A model generated the notes under the pieces. The model worked only from the letters and a program-made list of their open reading frames with translations, was not told where the DNA came from and made no database searches. 64,000 nucleotides of DNA, taken from positions 992,001 through 1,056,000 of the forward strand of contig CAVYWD010000002.1 of assembly GCA_963772225.1 (NCBI GenBank), written 5' to 3'. The position numbers and the translations under genes are program-made. This DNA comes from CAVYWD01 sp963772225 (lineage in GTDB: Bacteria; Myxococcota; Myxococcia; Myxococcales; UBA5297). Positions 17,955 through 26,800 of this stretch are shown here, one piece after another. Position 1 is the first letter of the stretch; each line of letters opens with the position of its first letter.

Positions 17955-17986
17955 GAGCGCCCCCGGTCGCGGGGCCGGGGGCGCTC
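17955..17986 (-). terminator. Rho-independent terminator of carD
   Basis: A perfect 12-pair stem (17955-17966 with 17975-17986) closes an 8-base loop and is followed on the minus strand by TTTCGTC. It lies 28 bases after the carD stop. Confidence 0.75.
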
Positions 17987-18013
17987 GGGGAAGATGGAGT
18001 GAGCGGAAAACTG

Positions 18014-18505
18014 CTAGCAGTTGAAGATTCGCTTCAGGTCCGACTCGATCTCCGCTTCATCGCATTCCTTGGCGAGGCTGAGCTCCTTGATGAGGAGCGA
18101 GCGCGCCGTGTCGAGCATCTTGCGCTCGCCGAAGGAGAGATCTTTGTCGCCCTTGAGCAGATACAGGTCGCGCAGAACCGAGGCGATCTCGAAGACGCTG
18201 CCCGTCTTGATCTTCTCCATGTACTCGCGATACCGGCGGTTCCAGGTCGTGGAGTCGACCGAAATGTCCTTCTCTTTCAGGATGGTATAGACTTGCCTGA
18301 CGGCGTGCTCATCGATGATCTCGCGCAGACCGACCTGATTCACCTTGTTGATGGGAATCATGATCTTCATGCCATTGTCGAGAATCTTCAGAACGTAGAA
18401 CGACTGCCGCTGGCCGGCGACCTCCTTGTGCTCGATGCCCATCACTTCGCCAACGCCTTGGCCTGGATACACAGCCTTGTCGCCCACCTTGAACGCCGTC
18501 TGCAC
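18014..18505 (-). CDS. cdnL: CdnL/CarD-family RNA polymerase-binding regulator
   Basis: A 163-residue protein of the CarD_CdnL_TRCF family, which binds RNA polymerase beta and stabilises open complexes at promoters such as those of rRNA. It begins VQTAFKVGDKAVYPGQGVGE, followed by QRQSFYVLKILDNGMKIMIP, ISVDSTTWNRRYREYMEKI and SFGERKMLDTARSLLIKELS, very close to Myxococcus CdnL. GTG at 18505 is the start: AAAGGAG lies 9 bases upstream and the N-terminus then matches the family; the in-frame extension to 18601 overlaps the promoter. It lacks the AT-hook C-terminus of true CarD. Confidence 0.95.
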   Translation of the reverse strand: MQTAFKVGDKAVYPGQGVGEVMGIEHKEVAGQRQSFYVLKILDNGMKIMIPINKVNQVGLREIIDEHAVRQVYTILKEKDISVDSTTWNRRYREYMEKIKTGSVFEIASVLRDLYLLKGDKDLSFGERKMLDTARSLLIKELSLAKECDEAEIESDLKRIFNC

Positions 18506-18542
18506 TTGGTCCAACTCCTTTGGTGAGGTGGAGATTTTTGAG

Positions 18543-18571
18543 ACCATAACACGATTTTGGGACATTTTCAA
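18543..18571 (-). promoter_or_regulatory. Sigma-70 promoter of cdnL
   Basis: On the minus strand TTGAAA (18571-18566) and TATGGT (18548-18543) are spaced by 17 bases, with the cdnL GTG about 38 bases downstream of the -10. It also rules out a cdnL start upstream of this point. Confidence 0.65.
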
Positions 18572-18747
18572 ACCCAACTTGACCGCCGCGCGACGAGCCA
18601 ACTAAGATCGGGCCACGGTTCACTGTACGCTCGATTATTGACAGTTATTCCTGATGGACAGCCTGCCGCCCACTGGGGGGTGTGAGCGGTTGGTGGCTTG
18701 GAGGCAGGCCTTCATTCATTTGGGGGCCTGGGGGGGGGGACATCGCC

Positions 18748-21147
18748 GTGGAGGGGGTCTGGTCCCACCTGGGCCGGAGGCCTTTGCTGGGTGCCGCCGC
18801 CCTCATGGCGCTCGGCATTGAATGCGCTCAGGTTCGCGGCGCCGAGGGCTGGGTGTCGGCCGCTTCAGCGGCGGCTATTCTGCTGGCCAGCGCCGCGGCG
18901 AGCCGCCGCTTCCCTGGCTTTGCGGCTCTCGGAGCGATGCTGGCATTCGCCTTGGCCGGGTATGGCTCCGCGGCCTTGCGGCAGGGGTGGGTCGCCCCGG
19001 TCTTGGACGGCAGGCCCACGCTGCTCGAGGGCGAGGTCGAAGGCCTGCCGCGAACGGCCGCCGGGCGTACCCACTTCTCGGTCGCCGTCGATTCCACTCT
19101 GCAGCCATCCGGGTGGATGCCAGCGCGCTTCTCGGCCCACGTTTCAGCCGGAACGCTCGACCTGCTCCCCGGCGATCGAGTCCGACTCCGGGCGCAGCTG
19201 CTCCCTCCCCCGCGCGCCCTGAACCCGGGCGGGCTCGACGTGGCAGCCCGCTCCCGCCCCCAGGGCGTCCTGGCCATGGGCTCGGTGATTGAGCAGCAGA
19301 TCGCCGTCATCGGGCCCCCTGCCCTCGCCCAGCCGCAGCTTCAGCGCCTTCGCTCGGACTATCGGGCGCTCGCCGAGGACGCGGTCGGCGACGCGCAGGC
19401 TGCGGCGCTCATCCGCTCGCTGGCCATCGGCGACCGCGCCGACCTCTCCCCCTCAGTGAACGACGACTTCAACGCCAGCGGCCTGGCTCACATCCTCTCC
19501 GTCTCGGGGCTGCACATCGCCGTCGTGGCCGCGGGGCTCTACCGGGCGCTGCGCTGGCTGCTCACCCGGTCGGAGCGCGTCGCCCTCGCCTGCGACCCGC
19601 GGGCGGCGGCCAGCCTCGCTTCCATCCCCGCGACCTGGCTCTACGCGCTCGTCACCGGAGGGGAGGTCCCCGCGGTGCGCTCGGCCCTGATGGCGTCGGC
19701 GCTATTCCTCGCCCGGGCCATCGGCCGCGACGGCGACGCGCCCAGCGCGCTCGCCCTGGCCCTCATCGCGGTGCTTACCTGGGACCCCGCCTCGCTGCAG
19801 TCCATCTCCTTTCAGCTCTCCTTCGGCGCCGTCGCAGGGCTGATGCTGCTCACCTCGCCGCTGCGCGAGCTCGTCCCCATCCGCCGGCCCGACGCCGGCC
19901 GCGACCCGCGCTGGCGGTCCTTCCTGGAGGCCGGCCTGTCGAGCGCCGCGGGCTCCCTGGCCGCCTCCCTCGCCACCGCGCCCCTGGTCGCGGGCACCTT
20001 CCAGCGCGCCTCGGTGGTCGCCGTGCTCTCGAACCTGGTGGCGCTCCCGGTGGCGTCGGGGCTCACCGCTCTGGCCGCCGCCTCGGCGGTCGCCCTCCCC
20101 GCGTCGCGCGACCTGGCCGCCGCGCTGCTGTGTCTGAGCGACCCGCTGGCGCGCCTGCTGCTCGCGGTGTCACGACTCTTCGGCGAGCTGCCCTACGCGT
20201 CGCTGCGCGTCCCCGCCCCTTCCGCGCTCTTCACGGCGGCGTGGTACGCGGGGCTCGTCGCGCTCGCCGCCGCGCGCTCGCGCCCTCGTACCGCCCGGCG
20301 CCTGGGAGCCGGCGCCGGAGCGACCTTGTTGGCGCTGGCCCTGCGGCAGGCGGTAGCCCCACTCCTCCAAACCGGCCTCACGGTCACCTTCCTCGCCGTG
20401 GGGCAAGGCGACAGCGCCCTGGTTCAGCTCCCCGGAGGGAAGGCCCTTCTCATCGACGCCGGGGGCGACCCGTCTGGGCGCGTCGACGTGGGCGAGCGGA
20501 CGGTCGTGCCGGCGCTCATCGAGCTGGGCGCCCAGTCCCTGGAGGGCATGATCCTCTCCCACCCGCACCCAGACCACGGCGGCGGGATGTTCGCCGTCCT
20601 GAACCAGCTCCGGGTGCGCGAGCTCTGGCTCGCCCGGGCGGCCGAGCCCGAGGGCCTCATCAACGCCCTGCGCGCCGAGGCGGGGCGTCGCGGCACCGCC
20701 GTGCGGGAGCTCGCGCGGGGCGATCGCCTCGAATACGGCCCTGTCCGGGTCGAGGTCCTCCACCCGGGCCCCGAGCCCACGGGCGCCTCGGCGAACGACG
20801 CGAGCCTGGTGCTGCGAATCAGCCTGGGCGAGGTGGCGTTCCTGTTCACAGGCGACGTGGAAGCCGAAGGCGAGCAAGCCCTCTCGAGCGAGCGCCTGCA
20901 GGCCCAGGTGCTCAAGGTGCCGCACCACGGCAGCCGGACCAGCTCCTCGCCCGCCTTCGTCGAGCGCGTCGGGCCGCGGCACGTGGTGTTCTGCGTGGGC
21001 GGCCGGAACCGGTTCGGCTTCCCCATGCCTGAGGTGGTCGAGCGGTACCGCGCGCTCGGCTGCCAGCTCCACCGCACAGATCAGGACGGCGCGGTGACGT
21101 TTCGCACCGACGGCCACGCCTTGGAGGTCGAGCACTTCGTCCCATAG
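18748..21147 (+). CDS. comEC: ComEC/Rec2-type DNA uptake channel
   Basis: Inner-membrane channel for single-stranded DNA in natural transformation. About 800 residues in three parts: N-terminal helices plus an OB-like DUF4131 region; the competence domain with many helices (LAHILSVSGLHIAVVAAGLY, TGGEVPAVRSALMASALFLA); and a C-terminal metallo-beta-lactamase domain from about residue 560 (FLAVGQGDSALVQLPGGKAL, ILSHPHPDHGGGMFAVLNQL, FLFTGDVEAEGEQ, LKVPHHGSRTSSSPAF). GTG at 18748 was chosen; a GTG at 18682 is possible and would place a run of ten G inside the gene. cdnL diverges from it. Confidence 0.92.
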   Translation: MEGVWSHLGRRPLLGAAALMALGIECAQVRGAEGWVSAASAAAILLASAAASRRFPGFAALGAMLAFALAGYGSAALRQGWVAPVLDGRPTLLEGEVEGLPRTAAGRTHFSVAVDSTLQPSGWMPARFSAHVSAGTLDLLPGDRVRLRAQLLPPPRALNPGGLDVAARSRPQGVLAMGSVIEQQIAVIGPPALAQPQLQRLRSDYRALAEDAVGDAQAAALIRSLAIGDRADLSPSVNDDFNASGLAHILSVSGLHIAVVAAGLYRALRWLLTRSERVALACDPRAAASLASIPATWLYALVTGGEVPAVRSALMASALFLARAIGRDGDAPSALALALIAVLTWDPASLQSISFQLSFGAVAGLMLLTSPLRELVPIRRPDAGRDPRWRSFLEAGLSSAAGSLAASLATAPLVAGTFQRASVVAVLSNLVALPVASGLTALAAASAVALPASRDLAAALLCLSDPLARLLLAVSRLFGELPYASLRVPAPSALFTAAWYAGLVALAAARSRPRTARRLGAGAGATLLALALRQAVAPLLQTGLTVTFLAVGQGDSALVQLPGGKALLIDAGGDPSGRVDVGERTVVPALIELGAQSLEGMILSHPHPDHGGGMFAVLNQLRVRELWLARAAEPEGLINALRAEAGRRGTAVRELARGDRLEYGPVRVEVLHPGPEPTGASANDASLVLRISLGEVAFLFTGDVEAEGEQALSSERLQAQVLKVPHHGSRTSSSPAFVERVGPRHVVFCVGGRNRFGFPMPEVVERYRALGCQLHRTDQDGAVTFRTDGHALEVEHFVP

Positions 21148-21188
21148 GTTGCGTCGCCCGCGGGCCGTCCCTAACGAGGTGGATGGCC

Positions 21189-21458
21189 ATGACCCTCGAC
21201 GAGCTCGACCTCCGCCAGCTCGCGGCGCAGTTGAGCGAGCGAATACCTCCTGGGCAGCCGGTCGGCTACTTGCGGGGGAAGTCGGCCCTGCGCGATCTGC
21301 TGGAGGAGCAGGTGGGCTGCTCCGCGCTGGAGGCCGAGGAGCTCGTGGACACGCTCGAATCCCGCGGGTATCTGAAGTTCGAGGGCGACCCCGCGGCCCG
21401 CTCCCAGGCCTATGCGCACTGGTCCATCGACCCGAGCGCCGAGGTCGGCGGGGACTGA
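21189..21458 (+). CDS. Small conserved protein, winged-helix-like
   Basis: An 89-residue protein of unknown function. It is predicted helical with a winged-helix feel (LRDLLEEQVGCSALEAEELVDTLESRGYLKFEGD). The second of two ATGs (21189) is preferred since GAGG is 9 bases before it and only 3 from the first (21183). It follows comEC by 41 bases, so it may be cotranscribed. Confidence 0.7.
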   Translation: MTLDELDLRQLAAQLSERIPPGQPVGYLRGKSALRDLLEEQVGCSALEAEELVDTLESRGYLKFEGDPAARSQAYAHWSIDPSAEVGGD

Positions 21459-21466
21459 GAGCCGCG

Positions 21467-22696
21467 TCAGGGCGCGAACTCGAGGTTCCCGAAGCGCGGC
21501 AGATGGTGGAAGTCGCCAACCAGCGGCGGGGAGAAGGCCGAACCCTCGTTGACCGCGCGACTGGAGTGCCACTCTAGGCGGTAGAGGTTGAAGCGCCACC
21601 GGTCGCCCGCGCGAGGCGGCCAGCGGGGCACCTTGGACAGGTTCGCCACGGGGATCTTCATCTCGGCGGTCCAGCCCTGGTCCTTGTCGCGCGGGTCGTT
21701 CAGAGTCCCCAGCACCTTGACCGCGGTGGTCATGCCCGAGCTCCAGCCCAGGTCCATGCCCTGCCGGCGCTCAGGGAAGAAGGCGTCGAAGACCACGTTC
21801 TTCGGGGAGAGCTCCAGCTCGTTGTAGGTGCGGCCGTCCCCGTCTGCGTCGATGAAGATTTCGACCGCCTCCTCCTGGTAGAGCGGGTCGTCGTGCTTCT
21901 CGAGCTTGGCCCAGACGTCGTCGTCCTCGACGTCCCACCCCACGTACAGCGCCTCGTCGTCCCAGGTGAGCCGAGCCTGGGTGCGAAAGCGCGCCGGGCC
22001 GCCGTCGGTCGAGCGCGCGAACGAAGGCGTGCTCTCGACGCCGCGCCAGCCCTCGTCGGAGAGGTCGCCGTCGATGGCGATGGGCCCCTTGCGCCGCGGG
22101 GCGCGGTAGGTCGGCAGGGCGCTCGCTTCGCCTCCGATCTTCAGGCGGAACGCGGGGATCCGATTGTTGCCGTCGTGCGCCGCCCGCTCGTCCACCGGCA
22201 GGCGGTCGTCGAACCGGTAGAAGCCGATGGACCCGACCAGCTCGCCTGGAGCGTCGGCGGGCACGCGAAAGGCATATTCGTCCTCGATGATCTGCCCCGG
22301 GCGCCAGCGGTCCGTCGGGAGCAGCCCCTCGACCGGCACGTGGTCGGCGTTGACCAGGATGCCCGGGGAAGCCGAGCCCTCGACGTGGACGAAGAGCTTC
22401 CAGCTCTTGTCGAGCGGTGAGAGGCACTCGAAGTAATGCGAGACGTGGACCTCCGAGCCGCGCGCGGCGGTCTCGGGCCTCACCTGGCTCCCGAGGAAGC
22501 GGATCTTTCCGGCGCCCAGGGTGGCGTTGGACGGCTGCCTCAACGCCGGGCGCTCCTTGAGCAGCCTCCGGGCGACCCGCTGTGATTGGTCCGCGCTGAT
22601 GAGCCGCGGAGGAGGCCCGACGTCCGGGTCGCGGCACGCCACCGCCACCGCCACCAGCGCCAGCGCCCAGCCCGGCCCGCGTCGACTCACGCCCAT
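21467..22696 (-). CDS. Lipoprotein with CBM9-like (carbohydrate-binding) domain
   Basis: A 409-residue secreted protein. The N-terminus WALALVAVAVACRDP gives a signal with a lipobox-like cysteine. The middle (residues about 70-200) is a beta-rich region (VSHYFECLSPLDKSWKLFVH). The C-terminal half matches the CBM9/DOMON-like fold: PIAIDGDLSDEGWRGVEST, ARLTWDDEALYVGWDVEDDD, VEIFIDADGDGRTYNELELS and EMKIPVANLSKVPRWPP. Such domains bind sugars or haem; no catalytic domain is attached. A GGAGG site is 6 bases before ATG 22696. Its 3' end lies 8 bases from the convergent small protein. Confidence 0.8.
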   Translation of the reverse strand: MGVSRRGPGWALALVAVAVACRDPDVGPPPRLISADQSQRVARRLLKERPALRQPSNATLGAGKIRFLGSQVRPETAARGSEVHVSHYFECLSPLDKSWKLFVHVEGSASPGILVNADHVPVEGLLPTDRWRPGQIIEDEYAFRVPADAPGELVGSIGFYRFDDRLPVDERAAHDGNNRIPAFRLKIGGEASALPTYRAPRRKGPIAIDGDLSDEGWRGVESTPSFARSTDGGPARFRTQARLTWDDEALYVGWDVEDDDVWAKLEKHDDPLYQEEAVEIFIDADGDGRTYNELELSPKNVVFDAFFPERRQGMDLGWSSGMTTAVKVLGTLNDPRDKDQGWTAEMKIPVANLSKVPRWPPRAGDRWRFNLYRLEWHSSRAVNEGSAFSPPLVGDFHHLPRFGNLEFAP

Positions 22697-22834
22697 CGCT
22701 TGCCTCCGCCTTTTCGCTCGAAGCGCTGCTCCGCCGCGCGACGCGCCGTCCCGCGGCGGAACACTGCGGCGCCTGCGCGCCCGCTCCTGCGTCTGGGATC
22801 GAGCCCGGCACGGTTCTTTCACAGGCCCCGGGCC

Positions 22835-23620
22835 ATGCTCAAGCTCGTTCTCCTGTCCCATCTTACGGGCGAGCGCTCGGAGCACGAGCTCCCGCCGGGC
22901 GTTTGGACCGTGGGGGGCGACGAGACGGACGCCCTGCGCGTGCCCGGGCTTCCGCCGGCCGCCCTGCAGATCGAGCCCCACCGCTCGGGAATGATCGCCC
23001 ACCTCCAGCGCGTCGAGGCCCGCGCCGGCCTGCTCGCGTTGCCGCGGGGCGAGCGGCGGCTCATCCGACGCGGAGAGAGCCTCGCCATCGGCGACCACGA
23101 GCTTCGCGTCGAAGCCCTGGCCCAGGGCAGCGGCCCCGAAGGCGCGGCCCTCGTCTGGCTCAATGGGCGAGACTGCGGAAAGCGCGCGCTGCTGCCGGCC
23201 GGGCCGACCCTCGTCGGGCGCGGCGAGCGCTGCGCCGCGCGGGTGCGGGACGCCAAGGCCTCCCGCCTTCACGTCACGCTCGTGCTGTCGAACGGAGAGG
23301 CGCGCGCAACCGACGAGGGCAGCCGCAACGGCCTCCAGATCAACGGAGTCGCGGTCGAAGGCGAGCAGCGCCTCTTCGGCGGTGAAATCCTGACCCTCGG
23401 CACGACGGACCTGGCCTTCGAGGCCGCCCTCCCGCGCGCGGCCGCGCGCAAAGCCCTGGCGCGGCCCTGCGACGAGTGGGCGAGCGTCACCCTCGAGCTC
23501 CCGCAGGCGCGCGGGTTCCTCGCCGGCGCTTGCGCCTTCCGGCGCCGAAGTGCCGTTGTCCTCGCCGCCCTCTGCCTGGCGGCGCTCGCGCTTGCGGCCT
23601 GGCTCCAGAGCCGCGGCTGA
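22835..23620 (+). CDS. FHA-domain membrane-anchored protein
   Basis: A 261-residue protein. Residues about 125-195 form a forkhead-associated domain that binds phosphothreonine: TLVGRGERCAARVRDAKASR, LHVTLVLSNGEARATDEGSR with NGLQINGVAV. The N-terminal 110 residues look like a second, degenerate FHA-like beta sandwich. A single C-terminal helix (SAVVLAALCLAALALAAWL) anchors it, domain facing the cytoplasm. ATG 22835 is taken as the start because the upstream in-frame part overlaps the divergent lipoprotein gene. A partner kinase is not adjacent. Confidence 0.82.
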   Translation: MLKLVLLSHLTGERSEHELPPGVWTVGGDETDALRVPGLPPAALQIEPHRSGMIAHLQRVEARAGLLALPRGERRLIRRGESLAIGDHELRVEALAQGSGPEGAALVWLNGRDCGKRALLPAGPTLVGRGERCAARVRDAKASRLHVTLVLSNGEARATDEGSRNGLQINGVAVEGEQRLFGGEILTLGTTDLAFEAALPRAAARKALARPCDEWASVTLELPQARGFLAGACAFRRRSAVVLAALCLAALALAAWLQSRG

Positions 23621-23730
23621 GCTCCTCGAGCGGCGCTGGGTGCGAGGGCAGGTCATCCTTGGCGGGCTGGCCTCTGGGACCGCTGGCCGGGCCCCGTTTT
23701 CGCGCTCGGCTCAGGCGCCGAAAGGAGTCT

Positions 23731-25315
23731 TTACTGGGCGCTCTCCGCGATGCGCTGGCGCGCCCGCTGAACCAAGGCAGGCTGCACGTCCGGCGCGCGC
23801 GACGCCTCGTACGCCTGGTAGTAGCGCAGCGCCTCCGAGCGCCTCCCGAGCATGGTCAGCGTCTCGGCCACGCCGAAGACGGGATAAGCCATGGAGCCGT
23901 CCAGGCGCATGGCCTGGCCGTAGTCCGCCAGCGCGCGGGAGTAGTCGCCCATGGCGAGGTAGGTGCTGCCGCGGCCCGAGTAGGCCTGGGCGAAGTCCGG
24001 CTTCGCGCCAATGGCCCGGTCGAATTCCCTCAGGGCGTCGACGTAGTGGGCGGCGCTGTACGCCTCCAGGGCCTTGGCATAGGCCGCCCTGGCATCGGCC
24101 GTCGCGGGCACCCCGGCGGAGGCGGAAGCTGGAGCCGCGGCCGGAGATGGCGATGGAGCCGCGGCCGGAGTTGGCGCGACGAGCGGGGCCGGAGCCGCGG
24201 CGACGACTTGGGCCGCGGGGACGGGCTGGCGGGGCGATCGGAACGGCCGCGGTCCCCGCCATCCTCCGCCTCGCCTTCTCGATGTTCTGCTCTGCCGCGG
24301 CGCGATTCGCGTCGCTGGTGGGCATGGCGGTGACGCGCTGCCAGAAAGCGATGGCTTGCGGGAAGTACCCGAGGGTCGCATAGGCGACGCCCAGCTCGAA
24401 GACCCACTGGACGTTCGTGGGGTCGGCATCGACCGCGTCCTGAAGCGCGAAGAGCGACTCTCGGCTCTTTCCCTGAGAGCGCAGCTCGATTGCCTCGCGG
24501 AAGCGCGCGGCCCCAGGCTTGTCGCCGCGATCGGCGTCGCCCGGCGGCGCCGGCTCTTCGGCTCGCGCGGACGGTGCGGTCGCGGCCGGAGGAAGAGCGG
24601 CGGCGGGCGCCGGCGGAGCGGCCGGAGATTGGGCCGGCGCCGGAGGGGGCTCGGGATTCGCCGACGGAGTCGGAGTCGGAGTCGGAGTCGGAGTCGGAGT
24701 CGGAGTCGGAGTCGGAGTCGGAGTCGGAGTCGGAGTCGGAGTCGGAGCCGGAGCCGGAGCCGAAGTGGGCTGCGGCGCGGCGACAGGGCCCAACTCTTTT
24801 CGGAGCTGCGCGGCGGCGGCCTGGGCCTTTGCCACCCGCGCCTGGTTGGCCGGGTCCTGATCGGCCGCGAGATACTGCTCGTACGCCTCGAGCGCGCCGG
24901 CCTTGTCGCCCGCAGCCCGAGACGCCTCCGCCAGGCCGTAGAGCGCCGACGGATCGTTCGGCTCCAGCGCTCGGTAGGCCCGGTAGGCCTCGATGGCCTC
25001 GGCGTTCCGCCCGAGCTTTCTCAGGGTGGCGGCGAGGTTGTAGTGCGCGAGGGCGAAGTGCGGATCGGCCTTGACCGCCTGGCTGAAGAGCGCGAGGGCC
25101 TCCTCGCGCTTGTCCTGCTTGATGAGCAGAAAGCCCACCTGGTTCAGGGCCTCGGCGTACTGCGGCGAGAGCGCCAGCGCGTTGTCGTAGGCCTCGCGCG
25201 CGCCCGCGAGGTCGTCGTTCTCCAGCAGCCGGTCGCCGCGCTCCTTCTCGCCGACCGCCTTGGGCGAGGGCGCGGCGGCGAGCGCAACCGCGGCGACCAG
25301 GGCAGCGAAGTTCAT
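23731..25315 (-). CDS. TPR protein with Thr-Pro/Ala-Pro repeat (frameshifted)
   Basis: Periplasmic TPR protein: signal MNFAALVAAVALAAAPSPKA, then TPR units (GDRLLENDDLAGAREAYDNA, HYNLAATLRKLGRNAEAIEA), a Pro-rich spacer with 13 Thr-Pro and 3 Ala-Pro pairs, then more TPRs (AKALEAYSAAHYVDALREFD, AYSGRGSTYLAMGDYSRALA). The first part and the last 170 residues are in different frames; they join near 24225-24250, and TPR structure continues across, so this is one gene with a one-base shift or a base error. The stop in the C-terminal frame is at 23731. ATG 25315 follows AGAAGGGA. Confidence 0.75.
24665..24760. repeat. Hexanucleotide tandem repeat (13 CGGAGT plus 3 CGGAGC units)
   Basis: Units are exact and contiguous: CGGAGT 13 times (24665-24742) then CGGAGC 3 times (24743-24760). 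On the minus strand they encode Ala-Pro x3 and Thr-Pro x13 inside the TPR protein. Loss or gain of units keeps frame, so length can vary between strains without breaking the gene. Confidence 0.97.
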
Positions 25316-25364
25316 GGCGTCGTCCCTTCTGGAGCCGGCGGCGAGCCGAGATGGGGCGCCGCGC

Positions 25365-26675
25365 TCAACGCAGGAAGGGATCGCGGCGGACGAGCATCTG
25401 CTCGCGGCCGGCCCCGGAGCTCACCACCGAGACGGGAACCCCTGCCAGCGCCTCGATCCGCTGGACGAACGCCTGCGCGTTGGCCGGGAGGTCCTCGAAA
25501 CGGCTGAGCTCGCCCAGCGGGCCTTCCCACCCCGGCAGGTCCTCGTAGACGGGCACGGCGGCCTCCAGGTCGTCCACGTCGCTGGGAAGCTGTGCCACCT
25601 CGGCGCCCGCGATGCGGTAGCTCACGGCGATGCGCACCATGGGCAGGCCCGCGAGCACGTCGAGCTTGGTGAGGGCGAGCGACGTGATGCCGTTGACGCG
25701 CACGGCGTAGCGCAGGACGAGCGCGTCGAGCCAGCCACAGCGCCGCGGCCGTCCCGTCGTCGCGCCGAACTCGCCGCCGGCGGCGCGCAGGCGCTCGCCG
25801 AGCGAGTCCTTGAGCTCGGTGGGGAACGGGCCGGCGCCCACGCGGGTCGTGTACGCCTTGGTCACGCCCAGGACGGCGCCGATGGCGGTGGGGCCGACCC
25901 CCGTGCCCACCGCCGCATTCCCCGCGACGCAGTTGGAGCTCGTCACGTAGGGGTAGGTCCCATGGTCGACATCGAGGAGCGTGCCCTGTGCGCCTTCGAA
26001 CAGCACCTTTTTGCCGGCGCGCATGGCGCCGTCCAGGTAGGTGGAGGCGTCGCGCACGTAGGCGCTGAGCTTTTGGCCCAGCGCCAAGTAGTCCGCGGTG
26101 ATGGCCGTGGCCAGAAGCTCGGGCGGAGGCGTCCCCACCCGCTGCGAGAGCTGCCCGAGCTCGACCTCCACCTCCGGCAGGCGCTCGAGGACCCGCCGCG
26201 AGAGCACCTGCGGGCGCAGCAGGTCGCGCATGCGGATGCCCCGGCGCGCCACCTTGTCCTCGTATGCCGGGCCGATGCCGCGCCCCGTGGTGCCGATGGC
26301 CTTGCCCCCGCTCGCCTTCTCGCGGAGCGCGTCGAGGAGCTTGTGCCACGGCATGATCACGTGGGCGTTCTCGCTGATGAGCAGCGAGGCGTCGTCGGCC
26401 AGGCCGCCCTCGGCCTTGACCCGGCCAATCTCCTCGACCAGCACGGCCGGGTCGATGACCACTCCGTTGCCGATGACGCACGCCTTGCCCGGGTGCAGGA
26501 CGCCGGACGGCAGCAGGTGCAGGACCGTTTTCTTGCCGTCGACCACGACCGTATGGCCGGCGTTGGCGCCGCCCTGGTAGCGCGCCACGATATCCGCTCG
26601 GATCGTAAGCGCGTCGACGATTTTACCCTTCCCTTCGTCGCCCCACTGCGCTCCGACGATGACCAGGTTCGACAT
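25365..26675 (-). CDS. purA: Adenylosuccinate synthetase
   Basis: First step from IMP to AMP, GTP-dependent. The 436-residue protein has the complete motif set: VIVGAQWGDEGKGKIVDAL, YQGGANAGHTVVVDGKK, GTTGRGIGPAYEDKVAR, LFEGAQGTLLDVDHGTYPYV, GVGPTAIGAVLGVTKAYTTR, TGRPRRCGWLDALVLRYA and LTKLDVLAGLP. ATG 26675 gives the exact family N-terminus with GAGGGTGAA upstream. The frame stays open far upstream into the neighbouring gene, but that part is antisense-like noise. Confidence 0.98.
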   Translation of the reverse strand: MSNLVIVGAQWGDEGKGKIVDALTIRADIVARYQGGANAGHTVVVDGKKTVLHLLPSGVLHPGKACVIGNGVVIDPAVLVEEIGRVKAEGGLADDASLLISENAHVIMPWHKLLDALREKASGGKAIGTTGRGIGPAYEDKVARRGIRMRDLLRPQVLSRRVLERLPEVEVELGQLSQRVGTPPPELLATAITADYLALGQKLSAYVRDASTYLDGAMRAGKKVLFEGAQGTLLDVDHGTYPYVTSSNCVAGNAAVGTGVGPTAIGAVLGVTKAYTTRVGAGPFPTELKDSLGERLRAAGGEFGATTGRPRRCGWLDALVLRYAVRVNGITSLALTKLDVLAGLPMVRIAVSYRIAGAEVAQLPSDVDDLEAAVPVYEDLPGWEGPLGELSRFEDLPANAQAFVQRIEALAGVPVSVVSSGAGREQMLVRRDPFLR

Positions 26676-26800
26676 TTCACCCTCGAATGGTGGGGCCGCC
26701 GCGCTAGGACCCCGTGGTGCTCGTGCTGATGGCGCGGCCTTGAGCTCGAAAGAGCGGGCAATCCTACAACAGGGCGCTCGGGTTGGACTTCCTCGTTTTC

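Noticed and set aside
24665..24760. CRISPR-like array
   Set aside because: Units are 6 bases and contiguous with no spacers; it is a coding tandem repeat.
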